25,235 nucleotides of DNA from NCBI GenBank assembly GCA_031835245.1, contig JAVKOQ010000592.1, positions 1 through 25,235 on the forward strand, in the 5' to 3' direction. Source of the DNA: Balamuthia mandrillaris (lineage: Eukaryota; Discosea; Longamoebia; Balamuthiidae). Below the pieces are notes generated by a model, which saw only the letters and a list, made by a program, of their open reading frames with translations, was not told the DNA's origin and searched no databases. How positions within the stretch are numbered: position 1 is the first letter of the stretch; the number at the start of each line of letters is the position of its first letter. Below are positions 9,660 through 18,858 of the stretch, piece after piece. The position numbers and the translations under genes are program-made.

Positions 9660-10142
9660 ACCGAAGGAAGGCAAGCAACGTACTAATGTGCCCGTGTTCT
9701 CTTTCTTCTACTCGTTGTCTGTTGGTCTTTTAGTTGGTATTTAAATGAAAGGGGGGGCATCAGCAGGCGGGCCTTGGCTTGGCTGTCCTCTGAGAGTGGG
9801 TGTGGAGAGTCACACAAAGAGACCACCACCACCACAACAACAGCGTCCCACCACTGGAGTGTTGTGGCTGCTGCTTTGCCCTTTTTTTGTTTTTCGGTGG
9901 TAATATGATTGCCCCTCAGCCGCCTGTATGATTCTACAAAGGGGGAAACGAGGTTAGGGTTGTGCCTCGGCGCGCCGAGGTCTGCTTGGTGGTGGGCTAG
10001 GGTTGCCTCTCCGCCAAAACCTCCACAAGCATCACGTGACATGAAGGCATTTGTTGCCAAACAAGAAATACGAGCAACAACAACAACAACAACAACAACA
10101 TCATAAAACTCAGCACAAACTTTGGTTGTAAGCACGCTACAC
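9660..10142. promoter_or_regulatory. Shared upstream region of TLK (-) and CDK (+)
   Basis: The 483 bases between two divergent start codons hold no coding signal and probably act as a bidirectional promoter. Visible motifs are a 16-base perfect palindrome at 9965-9980 and two TAGGGTTG motifs flanking it (about 9955-9962 and 9998-10005). There is also a TCACGTGA E-box palindrome at 10032-10039 and a (CAA)n tract at about 10074-10100 that would lie in the CDK leader. The motifs are seen; their use is inferred. Confidence 0.55.
9965..9980. promoter_or_regulatory. 16-base perfect palindrome in the divergent promoter
   Basis: CCTCGGCGCGCCGAGG is its own reverse complement. It lies in the middle third of the TLK-CDK intergenic region, with a TAGGGTTG motif on each side. 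A dimeric regulator could bind here, but no factor can be named. Confidence 0.5.
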
Positions 10143-12096
10143 ATGCTCTCTGGCTCTGCCTCGCCCTCCTCTGCCCCATCTGGTTCCCCTTATCGCTCTA
10201 CTGAAGGCGGAGAGGACCAAGCCACCCATGAGTGGGGCTCTAGGAGCGTTGAGATTTTCCAAAAGCTGGAACAGATTGGAGAAGGCACCTATGGGTTGGT
10301 TTCCTTGTTCCACTTGCTCCTTTGGGACCTTTCTGTTCTTTTTCTCATTCATCCTGCTCTGCTACTTCTTCTGGCGGTTACTTAAAAACATTGCTTGGTT
10401 CCACACAGGCAAGTCTATAAGGCTCGCAACAAGTACACGAAAGAAATAGTGGCTCTGAAGAAGGTGCGAATGGACAATGAAAAGGAAGGCGTACGTACTT
10501 TCCTCTAAAACCCGCTTCCCACAAACCAAGCGGCCTCTTCTCATCCTCGCGAGTTCTTTGCCACAGTTTCCCATCACAGCAATTCGAGAAATCAAAATAT
10601 TGAAGGAGCTGGACTCGGAACACGTCATAAAACTGAAAGAGATAGTAACGTCCAAGGCCTCCAATCTAAACAATGGTAAAGGAAGTATTTACATGGTCTT
10701 TGAGTACATGGATCATGACCTTACGGGCCTTATGGAGTCTCCTCAGTTCAAAAGTTGTTGGTTTTCAGAGGGTCAAATCAAATGCTACATGAAGCAACTT
10801 TTGGAGGGGCTGCACTACTGTCACAAGAACAACGTCCTTCATCGGGACATCAAAGGCTCCAACCTTCTCATCAATAACAAAGGCCAACTCAAATTGGCAG
10901 ACTTTGGCCTTGCTCGGCCCTACAACGAACAGGAAAAGGACTACACCAATCGTGTTATCACCTTATGGTACCGCCCTCCCGAGCTTCTACTTGGTGCTAC
11001 AAGCTATGGCCCTGCCATTGACATGTGGTCTGTAGGGTAAGCTGGTTTTATTTTATTTTCTTTTTCTTTTTCTTTTTTTTTTGGTTCCTCCTTTCTCATC
11101 TTCTAGCCCAACGTGGTGGTGCTTTAAAACAAAACAATTCAAAGTTGCATTTTGGCAGAACTGTTGTGGCGGAAACCTGTGTTTCCAGGACGCAACGAGA
11201 TTGATCAGTTGGGCTTAATCTTCAAGTTATGTGGTACTCCCTCTGAAGCAAGCTGGCCAGGTGTTTCAAAACTTCCCTGGTATAAATTCAAACCCAAAAA
11301 GCTATACAAGCCCCGTCTTCGTGAAGTCTTCAAAGAGTATGTCACCGTTTTAATCTAATCTCACTTTCTCTACTTGATCTTTGTACTTGAATCCGCTATC
11401 CTCAAGCTCGTCTAAAATTTGCTCTTTCTCCCCTTTCTTGCTGCTAGCTTTCCACCCACAGCGTTGGATTTGGTGGAACGGCTGCTCTGTTTAGATCCTT
11501 CAAAACGCATCACGGCAGAACAAGCTCTCGACAGTGATTACTTTTGGACAGATCCAATGCCTTGCCCGCCGTCAAGGTTGGTGGTGCTTTCCCTTTCCTT
11601 GCTTTATTGTTCTTTGCTTGCTAAGACCGTTTGTTGCACAACCAGTCTTCCCAAATATCCTTCCTCCCACGAGTTTCAAACAAAGCGACGAAGGCACGAA
11701 CAGAATTCAACTAATGAGATGAGCAAGAGGCCGCGAATGATGCCTTCGGCTTCCTCCCATCCTTCTCAAGAAAGTAGGCACACACGGCCTTCTCAAAGCG
11801 GCTCGAGTAGCGGCAGCTATCCGTTAGTGCTGCCACCAAGTGATGGTCATCGCCACCAGTCTCATTCTTCGAGAAGTTCATCCTCTTCTTCTTCCTACAC
11901 AAACGGAGGGCGTGGTGAGCCCTCCCATAGCTTCCACCATGGCAGCTCTCGTGGAGAACAATCTTCGCGTTCTTCTAGGACGCATTACTCTTCTAGCCAT
12001 CGCTCCCATTCACATCATTCCTCCTCTTCCCAGCGAGCGGGCTCACGGGAGCCTCCACCTAATTCATCCTCCTCCTCTTCTTATTACCACCATTAA
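10143..12096 (+). CDS. Cyclin-dependent kinase of the CDK9/CDK12 (plant CDKC) group, 6 exons
   Basis: This is a transcriptional CDK; relatives bind cyclin T or cyclin K and phosphorylate the Pol II C-terminal domain to promote elongation. Exons 10143-10294, 10409-10490, 10567-11036, 11145-11336, 11448-11576 and 11646-12096 give one frame of 491 aa. Features are GEGTYGQVYKA, the ATP lysine K68, the cyclin-binding helix PITAIRE (80-86), [10 protein letters not shown] (D172), DFG (D190), T-loop threonine T205 in [14 protein letters not shown], and WSVGCILAELL. The motif [20 protein letters not shown] followed by [11 protein letters not shown] is very like plant CDKC proteins. The tail from about 342 is Ser/His-rich with RS-like patches. 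The ATG at 10143 is the first in frame after the leader repeat; no stop lies upstream to fix it. A short intron removes 11577-11645: reading through it also stays open, but the spliced form matches the family. Confidence 0.93.
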
Positions 12097-12175
12097 CAAG
12101 GCGTGTTGTTACATTTACAGTACAAAAAAATTGTGCTTGAGAGAGAGAGAGAGAGAGAGTGAGTAGACTTGAGTG
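12097..12175. other. Tail-to-tail gap between CDK and LKB1, with a (GA)n tract
   Basis: Only 79 bases separate the two convergent stop codons, so the 3' untranslated regions must overlap or be very short. A GA microsatellite occupies 12139-12159. No terminator or obvious AATAAA signal is seen between the stops. Confidence 0.8.
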
Positions 12176-14457
12176 CTAGAAAAGGATGCAAGTGCAAGCC
12201 CGCTTCGTGGTGGAGGCTAAGGATTTGCTACTTGTGTTAGTTCGTATGTCGTCTTCTTTGTTGTTCTTGCTGACCTCTGCGATGAACTCTGGTGTGAACA
12301 TGGTCCTGCTTGGTAGTATCTCTGCAGTTTCTCCACCCTCCTCCTCTTCCTCACGGATTTCTTGCAAAAACCACCTTATAATGTTGCAACAGGAGTGTTA
12401 GAAGATGGTTAGCCCACATAGCAGCTTCCCACAAAAAGCAACAGGAAGGAGAGCACCTGTGGCTTTTTATCTTGGCGATGGAAAATCGTTTCTCTTTGTC
12501 AGGTTCAAGCATGCCGTGCAACAAATCAGCAAGGGGGCGATCCACCCAAGCAGGTATGTTATAATCAGCTTTGGCGATATTCTCAAACAAAGTGTAGACA
12601 GTGCTGCCCTCAAATGGGTACTTGCCCGTTATAATGTAATACCTGCAATTGTAGAGTGATGGGTTGTCAGCATTTGGTCACCAATTTAGCTGAAAAGGCT
12701 TAGGGCAAAACCAACAAAGAAACGCCTGCGGCCCACACGTCTCCTTTCACGCCTGTAATTCGCTCCGCTCCTACATTTGATTGTTGTGAGTTTTTTGTTT
12801 GTTCGATTGTTTGCATTACTGGTTGGCTGGGGAGTACCGGAAGCAACTTCAGGAGGTTGGAAGGCAGGAGAGCCCTGTGTCTTGGAAGAATACGATGGAT
12901 CGTCATAAGCGCTGAGCTGTTCTGCGACTCCAAAGTCCGATATTTTTAGTTTACCTTCCTCCGTGATCATCAGATTTCCTGGTTTGATATCTATTTTCGT
13001 TTGGAGAAATGGTAAAGGTAAGAAGGTGGAGAGAAGGAAAGCGGAGAGGGAGGGAGAGGAGAGTTGAAGAGGGACCAAGGAGAGAATAAAGGCAAAACGT
13101 CACCTCTATGAACAACGCCTTGCCCGTGTATATATTCCAATCCGTTTATGAGATCCAAAAAGAAACTGCAGCGCATGCCGTTAGTATTAAAACCATTTTT
13201 TTTTTTGTTGTTTTTTAAAAAGACCTTCCAAAAAGATATGAGAAGAAAGAGAGAGGAGGCATAACCTTCGTGCTTGTTTGAGTGAGAGACGAGACGGGCT
13301 GACACGGTTAAGCAAGTCCTGTAAGGTTCCTCCACCTACATGCTCCAATACAATATACGTGCGTTAAGTCAAGGAAAGAGAGAAAGGATAATTGAGAAGG
13401 GTGCCAATAGCAATGGAGTAAAAGGATATAATTTCCCTTTCTCTTCATTTGAGAAGGATTCGATGAAGGCGACCACGTTGGGGTGTTTGAGGGTTTTCAT
13501 GATGGCGATTTCTTGTTTGACGCTGGCCTCGCCACCGCCGCCAGGTAGCTTTCGCAGGAGCTGCTTTTTAAGAATCTTGATAGCAACGATATGAAGGGTG
13601 GTAGTGTCGAGGGCTTCTCTCACTTTTCCATAAGAACCCTTGCCCAGAACCTCTCCGAGGATGTACTGATTGACCGTCTTTGGAGATTTTGTGCGATAAA
13701 CTATCTCTGTGTCTTTAATTCGCCAGGTGAAGTCCAAACCGCTGCCACTTCCCATTATATTGATGCCGTTGGAGTACTGTGAGTTTGACAGTTGGTCCTT
13801 TTGCTGTTGGTAGGTTGCCCGCTTTTTCTTTTTTCTTTTTTTCTTTTTCTTTCTCGAGGCATTACCTCGTCTGTTGCTGCTGCTTCCCTCGTTACTGCAA
13901 CTTTCTTTATCACTGCTATTGCCAGCACTACCAGCCTCTCCAGTTTTTTCTCCTCTTGCTGTTGGTCTACGCTTCCTTCTGTTGCCGCCCTTCAGTCCTT
14001 TGTTCTCGTCCACATTAGATAGTTCCTCTTCGTCATCCCCCAAGGCCTCCTGGCTGCTGCTGGTGGTGATACTGGTATGTGCCCCTGCTGATTCTTCTTC
14101 TTCTTCTCCTTCTTTAACTTGTTGCAACTTTATCTCTTCTTCTGTATGGTTTGCCTCCTTTTGGTCTTGCTCGTCCTCTTCTCCGTCTGTGGAAGTGGTG
14201 GTGGAAGGGGGATAGCTTGCCTCTTCCTCTTCACTGTGACTGTCACTCTCGCTCTTACCGTTGCTAGTAGAAGCGGTGGTGGGTTTACGCGGGGCAAGGC
14301 CGTCGGCCTCCTCTCCCTCTGAAGATAGCCTGCTCTCATGCAGGGCACTATTGCTGACAAGCCCACTGCCAGCGGTACTGCTACTGCCACTGCCACCACC
14401 GATGTGGGTGGCAAGCATGTTGGTCGAACCTTTCTTCTTCTTCCTCTTCTCTTGCAT
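12176..14457 (-). CDS. STK11: LKB1/STK11 kinase with C-terminal CaaX box, 7 exons
   Basis: LKB1 is the master kinase upstream of AMPK-related kinases; it works with STRAD and MO25 in energy sensing and polarity. Exons on the minus strand are 14457-13430, 13358-13266, 13165-13104, 12990-12838, 12770-12716, 12642-12457 and 12374-12176, giving 591 aa in one frame. Residues 1-260 are acidic, Ser-rich, with a KKKKKRKKKK patch. The kinase starts near 264: LGEVLGKGSYGKVREALD, K294, NGLEYIHGQGVVHRD (D395), KISDFGVAEQL (D413), and the LKB1 hallmark KTQGSPAFQPPE, then TGKYPFEGSTVYTLFENI and KEKRFSIAKIKSHRWF. Human LKB1 has DLG where this has DFG. The protein ends in CILF, a CaaX box with Phe last, which predicts geranylgeranylation; animal LKB1 is also prenylated at its end. 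Intron 1 is AT-AC (separate entry). The ATG at 14457 is the first true ATG of the frame. Confidence 0.94.
13359..13429 (-). other. U12-type AT-AC intron in LKB1
   Basis: This 71-base intron starts ATATCCTTTT, the U12 5' splice-site consensus, and ends GCAC. A TTCCTTGAC branch site places its adenosine 10 bases before the 3' end, the usual U12 spacing. No GT donor nearby gives the right protein, while AT-AC removal joins EKGKL to YIVLEH in frame, matching human EKQKM-YMVMEY. The split is phase 2 in the Leu equivalent to human Met125, where human STK11 intron 2, a known AT-AC U12 intron, also falls. Confidence 0.93.
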
Positions 14458-14617
14458 GGGCACCGCCACCACTCTGCCGTGCTACTGTTGCGCTAAGGTA
14501 TTCCTTCTTGTTGGTTGGGTTGCTTGTTGGCCCACCTCTTGGTGAGAGTGATTGTTGGGTGGGCAGCTAGGTCGTTAGGCAGGTTGCCAGTTGATAAAGG
14601 CAATTGTTGGTGGCACC

Positions 14618-14649
<32 letters not shown>

Positions 14650-15093
14650 AGGGTGTTGTCAACAGGAAGAAGGCGCCACTTTTTGCCACACAAGCACAAG
14701 AACAAGGTTTCCTCTCGCAGAAGAAGGCGGTTTTAGGAGGATGGATGGGCTCGTGGTCCAAGATAAAAAAGAATGGCAAGCAAGAGTGGTGTGGTGGTGG
14801 TGGTGGCCACTATTTTTTTTTTTTTGAACTGCCTCTTTCTTTGCCTGTGGAGTTCGTTGAAGTTTTTTGGTTGTTGTTTTTCCGTCCCCTTTATTTTATT
14901 TATTTTTTTTGGAGGCAGCGCCGCTCCACCGCAACAGGCAACCTTTTAGTTGTGCTGGGGCCTTTTATAATGCCCAGGTCCTGTAGGCAAACAACGGCCC
15001 TTCCCTGTTTCCTTGTTTTTTACAGGTCGACCCGAGCGAGAGACATGCCACAAAGTTGGCAACGAGAGAGTGCGAAGGCTGGGAAGACAAGAG
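14458..15093. promoter_or_regulatory. Shared upstream region of LKB1 (-) and SNAPC1 (+), with (CTG)10
   Basis: This 636-base gap separates two divergent start codons. It includes a CTG/CAG repeat of about ten units at 14619-14649, T-runs at about 14813-14825 and 14900-14910, and a GT-rich stretch. Open frames across it are low-complexity and resemble no protein. It probably holds both promoters; no specific factor site is assigned. Confidence 0.55.
14619..14649. repeat. (CTG)n / (CAG)n trinucleotide repeat
   Basis: About ten perfect CTG units lie in the LKB1-SNAPC1 intergenic region, closer to LKB1. In the LKB1 leader they would read CAG. Likely length-variable between strains. Confidence 0.95.
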
Positions 15094-16518
15094 ATGGCTT
15101 CCTCTTCGCAATCGGCCACCTCCAAACCTCCCGGGTTCTTTCAAGATACCAAGGATTTGATTCACAACTATCAAAAGGTGTGCTTTGGCTTTCTTTCCTT
15201 CTTTTTTCTCGTAACAACATCTCACATGTGATCTTCCCCATTGTTGGTGACATGAAACCTGAAGACTGCCAACATGGACTTTGTTGCCTTTCGTAGAGTG
15301 TGGAAGGAGATGAGTTTCAGTTTGATCCATCATGGCAATCCTAAAGACATGGAACGTGAGGAATATACACAACGTCTTTTCGCTACAGCGCTAGGTTGCT
15401 ATCTGCTCCTCTTTATTCTCATAGCGGTTGATTGATTTCTTCTTCTTGGATGCCTTCCGTGCGCTGCAATAGGTTTTCTGTACGTCAGCCAGCCTCTCAT
15501 CGTGAGAGTTGGGGTGCTCTATTGTCTCTATCTCCTTCACTCCACACAACTTCTTCGGCCAAAAGCTCTTATTCGTGTTTCCATGGGTAACTCTCTCTTC
15601 CGCCTCCCCTTCCTCCTCTTGGCCCTTTGTCTGACGCACGTGTCAGCTACATGGCAAGAGCTCCTTCAGCTCTACGAGGAGATCAAGCAGCACAAATTGA
15701 CAAGTGCTTACCACGTCTTTAAGAAGATGCACAGGGAGGGCTACTTTGCGTTTGTAGCGACAGCACACGTAGGGTGGGGCGATCCTGCTCTGGGAAGTGA
15801 AGCCTTACGTGGCAACGTGGAACTACCACCAGAGCTACTAAATGCTGACACTTTGGTTCTTCTCTTATCCAATTGTCTCTCATTTTATTTTGGTTGCTGA
15901 CTCTCTATGTGCTTTACCAGAGAGGTGTTGTGGATATTGATACCATCGACTACCTTGCTAAACTCTATGTGAGTACAAAAGAGCACGTATCAGGTACTGT
16001 TTCCTTATCTCGGTTGCATCAGTAATACTCATGCGCTTTCTTGCTTATTCTATTGCTACCATGGCGTGGTTGGGTACGAAGCAGACTTAGAACCAAATTC
16101 GGAGGTAGGTGTTACACCTTTTTCTTTGATGGGCACTTTCTGAAGCTAATTTTACTCATGGACACAACAATTACAGCTGCCATTGTCGCCACTTAGTGTG
16201 GTGGGTAGTGACCTGGCGGCAGAGCTGAGGAGTCTCATTTCTCAAAGTGATAGACCATACACTCGTGTTCCTCTTCCAGCTTCTTCTAGCAACCAGCCTA
16301 CTTTATCTTCTCTTCCAGGAGTGAGGACCGGTGGCATGTCATGCCTTCCTGGATCAGCAACGACAGTACGAAGCCATTTCTCTCTTTACACAGCTTGCTC
16401 CTCTTTCTAATAGCTGCCACACCTGCAGCGCAACGAAGCTGTTGGCCTGGAACCCCCGCTGAAAAGTGCCCGAACAGGTTCTCATGAGAACAACATGACA
16501 GGGACGGATGAAGGTTGA
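15094..16518 (+). CDS. SNAPC1: SNAPC1 (SNAP43)-like subunit of the snRNA-activating complex, 8 exons
   Basis: SNAPC1 is a core subunit of SNAPc, which binds the proximal sequence element of snRNA promoters and recruits Pol II or Pol III. Exons 15094-15177, 15265-15394, 15473-15586, 15647-15855, 15921-15993, 16082-16104, 16177-16365 and 16429-16518 give one frame of 303 aa. The signature is the order FVAFRRVWKEMSFSLIHHG, then LYVSQPLIVRVGVLYCLYLL, PKALIRVSMATWQELLQL, and LTSAYHVFKKMHREGYFAF. These match the animal motifs FxxLWxxMxFSLIF, FQVRVGALYLLY, PKxKIRVxLxxW and AxYVFRKLRLxxAFHF. The C-terminal third is Ser/Pro-rich and not conserved. Exons 5 and 6 rest on splice consensus and frame only, and an alternative donor at 15969 exists. 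The start ATG at 15094 follows an A/G-rich leader. SNAPC1 is hard to find by simple search in protists, so the call rests on motif order. Confidence 0.8.
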
Positions 16519-16568
16519 GCAATACTGCATAACGCTGCTTCATTTTGCACAAACAGTCAACATGCGTC

Positions 16569-18023
16569 TCACAAACTGCGCTCGCTACACCCACGTTGGC
16601 CTTCTCCAACTTCTTCTTCTGCTGTCATTGCCGCTGTTGAAGGCTTGGAACCTCTAAAACCACCAAAAATGATGCTATAGGCGGCCTTTTCTAGCTGTTG
16701 TTCTTCGTCTTGCCAACAGAGCCACCGCTGCTCTTGCGTTAATAGGAGGTGGCGCGTGGCCAACATGTATTCCTCTGAGGCTCGAGGATGCGACGGTGAG
16801 AGTGCATGTTGGTTCAACAGCCACATCTGCCGAACCTTGGCCAGCAATGTTGCCTCCTCCTCATTCTCGTAATTATCCTCCAACAAAGGCAGCACAACAG
16901 TCTTGTCGTCCTTGCGTATGGCTTGTGTCTCGGAGCTTTGCTGTGATGAAGCATATAAGCCAATCAAACGCCGCTGCAGTTGCTTCTCTTCCTTCAGTTC
17001 CTGCAAGCAATCCATGACAAAGGAGGAAGGCACCCCTGCTATGCTTGGTAGTGGTCGAGTTGGTCCGTCCCCTCTACTCCTGCTACCGCTGCCTTCTTTG
17101 TGTTCTTCCTGGGATGCTTTTCTAATCATCGCCATCTCCACCTTCGCTGCAGTATTAGAAGCATTTCCTTCTACAGTGCACCTCGGTTGACTGGGTGCCA
17201 GTGAAGACGCATGCATCTGCCCCTTTGATGCTGTCTTGGGCAGTGAGTCGGAAGCTGCTCTCCTACCTCTTCTACTAGTGCTGCCAGTAATGACAATATT
17301 TTTTACTTTGGCTTTGGAGGGTGAGGTCTTATGCTGTGCCTTGCGGTCTGCACATGGTTCTCGTTCTTTAGCATCGCCGCCACTTTGCTTAATGGAAGGA
17401 GGCCGCAGGCTGGAAGTTGTCCTCTTTTCTTCCGGACCTTTTGCTTTTGCAGAAAAGAAGGCACCAGCAATGTTCTTAGGGTTGGAGCTGGTGGTTTTTT
17501 GAAAAATGGTGCAAGTTTTTCTGGTTGTTTTGTTCACGTTTTCTGCGGGTTGCGCTTCTCTTTTGACAGCCGTTACGAAGCCTGAATGTAGGTTGTTGAG
17601 AGAAGAGGAAGACACAATAGATTTCTTTTTGCGAGAATGAGAGGAAGAGCTCATGACACCTTCTGAAGTCTGTGCCGCATTTTCTTTTCCTGTGGCTGCG
17701 GGCAAAGAGGTATCTTGGTGATGTGGCGCAGAGGAATAATGACCAACTCTTGGAGAAGTGGCGAATGCTTTGCGCTGTAGACGTTTTCTTTCTTTTAGTC
17801 TCTGAAGTTGCAACTCTTGAAACCGTTTTAAGTCTTGCAATGCCCTCAATCTTCGTTGTTCCGCCTCTGCTTTCCTCTTTTCTTCAATGTGCTCCCGTTT
17901 TCTTCTTTCAGCAGCCTTACGGCGCATAAACATGGTGAGCTCCTCGTCATTTCCAAACTGATAGTAGGCTGCTTTGGAGGGGTTAACGTTTTCGCCGCTG
18001 GGGCGTGACAGCGAAGTGGCCAT
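16569..18023 (-). CDS. Unassigned basic coiled-coil protein, single exon, 484 aa
   Basis: I do not recognise this family. Residues 28-87 form a strongly charged helix (MRRKAAERRKREHIEEKRK and onward), likely a coiled coil. Residues 90-330 are Ser/Lys/Arg-rich and look disordered, with RKKK and RRGRR nuclear-type basic patches and a KEN triplet at 113-115 that could be an APC/C degron. About 330-460 is again helical with Leu/Gln/Glu patterning and three Trp. It reads as a single uninterrupted exon, unlike its neighbours; a short 3' intron cannot be excluded. It is tail-to-tail with SNAPC1, with 50 bases between the stop codons. Its upstream region carries the broken Fanzor copy starting about 120 bases from the ATG. 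Codon use and base content resemble the adjacent genes. A cytoskeletal or mitotic role is possible but only guessed from composition. Confidence 0.75.
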   Translation of the reverse strand: MATSLSRPSGENVNPSKAAYYQFGNDEELTMFMRRKAAERRKREHIEEKRKAEAEQRRLRALQDLKRFQELQLQRLKERKRLQRKAFATSPRVGHYSSAPHHQDTSLPAATGKENAAQTSEGVMSSSSHSRKKKSIVSSSSLNNLHSGFVTAVKREAQPAENVNKTTRKTCTIFQKTTSSNPKNIAGAFFSAKAKGPEEKRTTSSLRPPSIKQSGGDAKEREPCADRKAQHKTSPSKAKVKNIVITGSTSRRGRRAASDSLPKTASKGQMHASSLAPSQPRCTVEGNASNTAAKVEMAMIRKASQEEHKEGSGSRSRGDGPTRPLPSIAGVPSSFVMDCLQELKEEKQLQRRLIGLYASSQQSSETQAIRKDDKTVVLPLLEDNYENEEEATLLAKVRQMWLLNQHALSPSHPRASEEYMLATRHLLLTQEQRWLCWQDEEQQLEKAAYSIIFGGFRGSKPSTAAMTAEEEVGEGQRGCSERSL

Positions 18024-18144
18024 TGCTACGTTGCTCTGTTGCCAAACCGTTTGTTGGTTTTTATTTTTCTTTTTTTGGCGCCAAAAGGCATGGGAGAAAC
18101 GGTAAATACAACCATGACGACATGACAGCAGCTAGGAGATGATA
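18024..18144. promoter_or_regulatory. Short upstream region of the unassigned coiled-coil gene
   Basis: About 120 bases separate the ATG at 18023 from the end of the Fanzor copy. They include an A/T-rich tract near 18058-18075. The promoter must lie here or reach into the Fanzor remnant. Confidence 0.35.
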
Positions 18145-18858
18145 CGCCAAGAAGCAACGGCGGCAGAGGGAGGAGGGTAAGTGCCTGCAAAGCGAAAAAG
18201 CGGATCAAGATGTTTCGGGCGGCGTTGGCCTCTCGATCGGCCTGGTAGCCACACTCGGGTTGAGGGCACCGAAAAGTCTTGTTTCCCCCCAACTGGTGGT
18301 GGACTTGGCCGCACTTGCCGCAGGTCTTGGATCGCAAAGGCAGACCGTACAGGACGGAAATTGCTTGGCCTTGTTGAGGAGCCTCTGCCTGAAACGATAT
18401 GGGACCAGGTGAGCATGGCTCTGGCCGTTCGCGAGCCAATGCGGCGGTGGCCTCGCCGCACCATCTGCTGGCTCCTGAACTCTGGCAGAAGGATGACGGA
18501 GAAGTTCCTGACCAACCAAGACACGAGCTTCTTGTGGAGGTCCTCCAGCAGGTTGCGGATCCTCTGGCGAAGCCGAGTAGCGGCCCTTCGGAGACGGCGC
18601 CGTTGTCTGTGGTTGGGGCACCTACTCTGCGATCCAGGTGGTGGCACAGCTTGCCTATCTCGTTGATGTCTGCTTTGCCCCACTCGGTGACCTCCCCGCA
18701 GCCGTTGTAGGTGGTCATGAATGTGTGCACTCCTGGATCCAAGGCGATGATGCCTGCCTCTCTCCTTCGGTGCTCTCGCCCATGAGCTTCAAAGGCTGAG
18801 GCACACAGAGGTAGTAATGGCCCAGTCGAGTGTCTTTCACCAGACGAACGGCATAGAG
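18145..18858 (-). pseudogene. 5'-truncated, broken copy of the Fanzor nuclease gene
   Basis: This minus-strand stretch matches the Fanzor gene from about position 1610 of the first copy to its 3' end, with most bases identical. It lacks the first half of the gene. Compared with the first copy it has a 13-base loss next to GAGAGC before RuvC-I, a shortening after the LDR motif, a 2-base loss in the WSHYRF segment, a second 13-base loss before the zinc ribbon, and a loss of about 40 bases past the coding end. At least four of these shift the frame. The RuvC-III aspartate is changed to glutamate (DREANAARN). It cannot make a working nuclease. It lies just upstream of the unassigned gene at 16.6-18.0 kb, in the same orientation, so it may supply or disturb part of that gene's promoter. 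Confidence 0.92.

Noticed and set aside
14604-15296. A 230-aa + strand frame starting in poly-Ala before SNAPC1
   Set aside because: It is built from the (CTG)n repeat and T-runs, overlaps the SNAPC1 first exon in another frame and resembles no protein.
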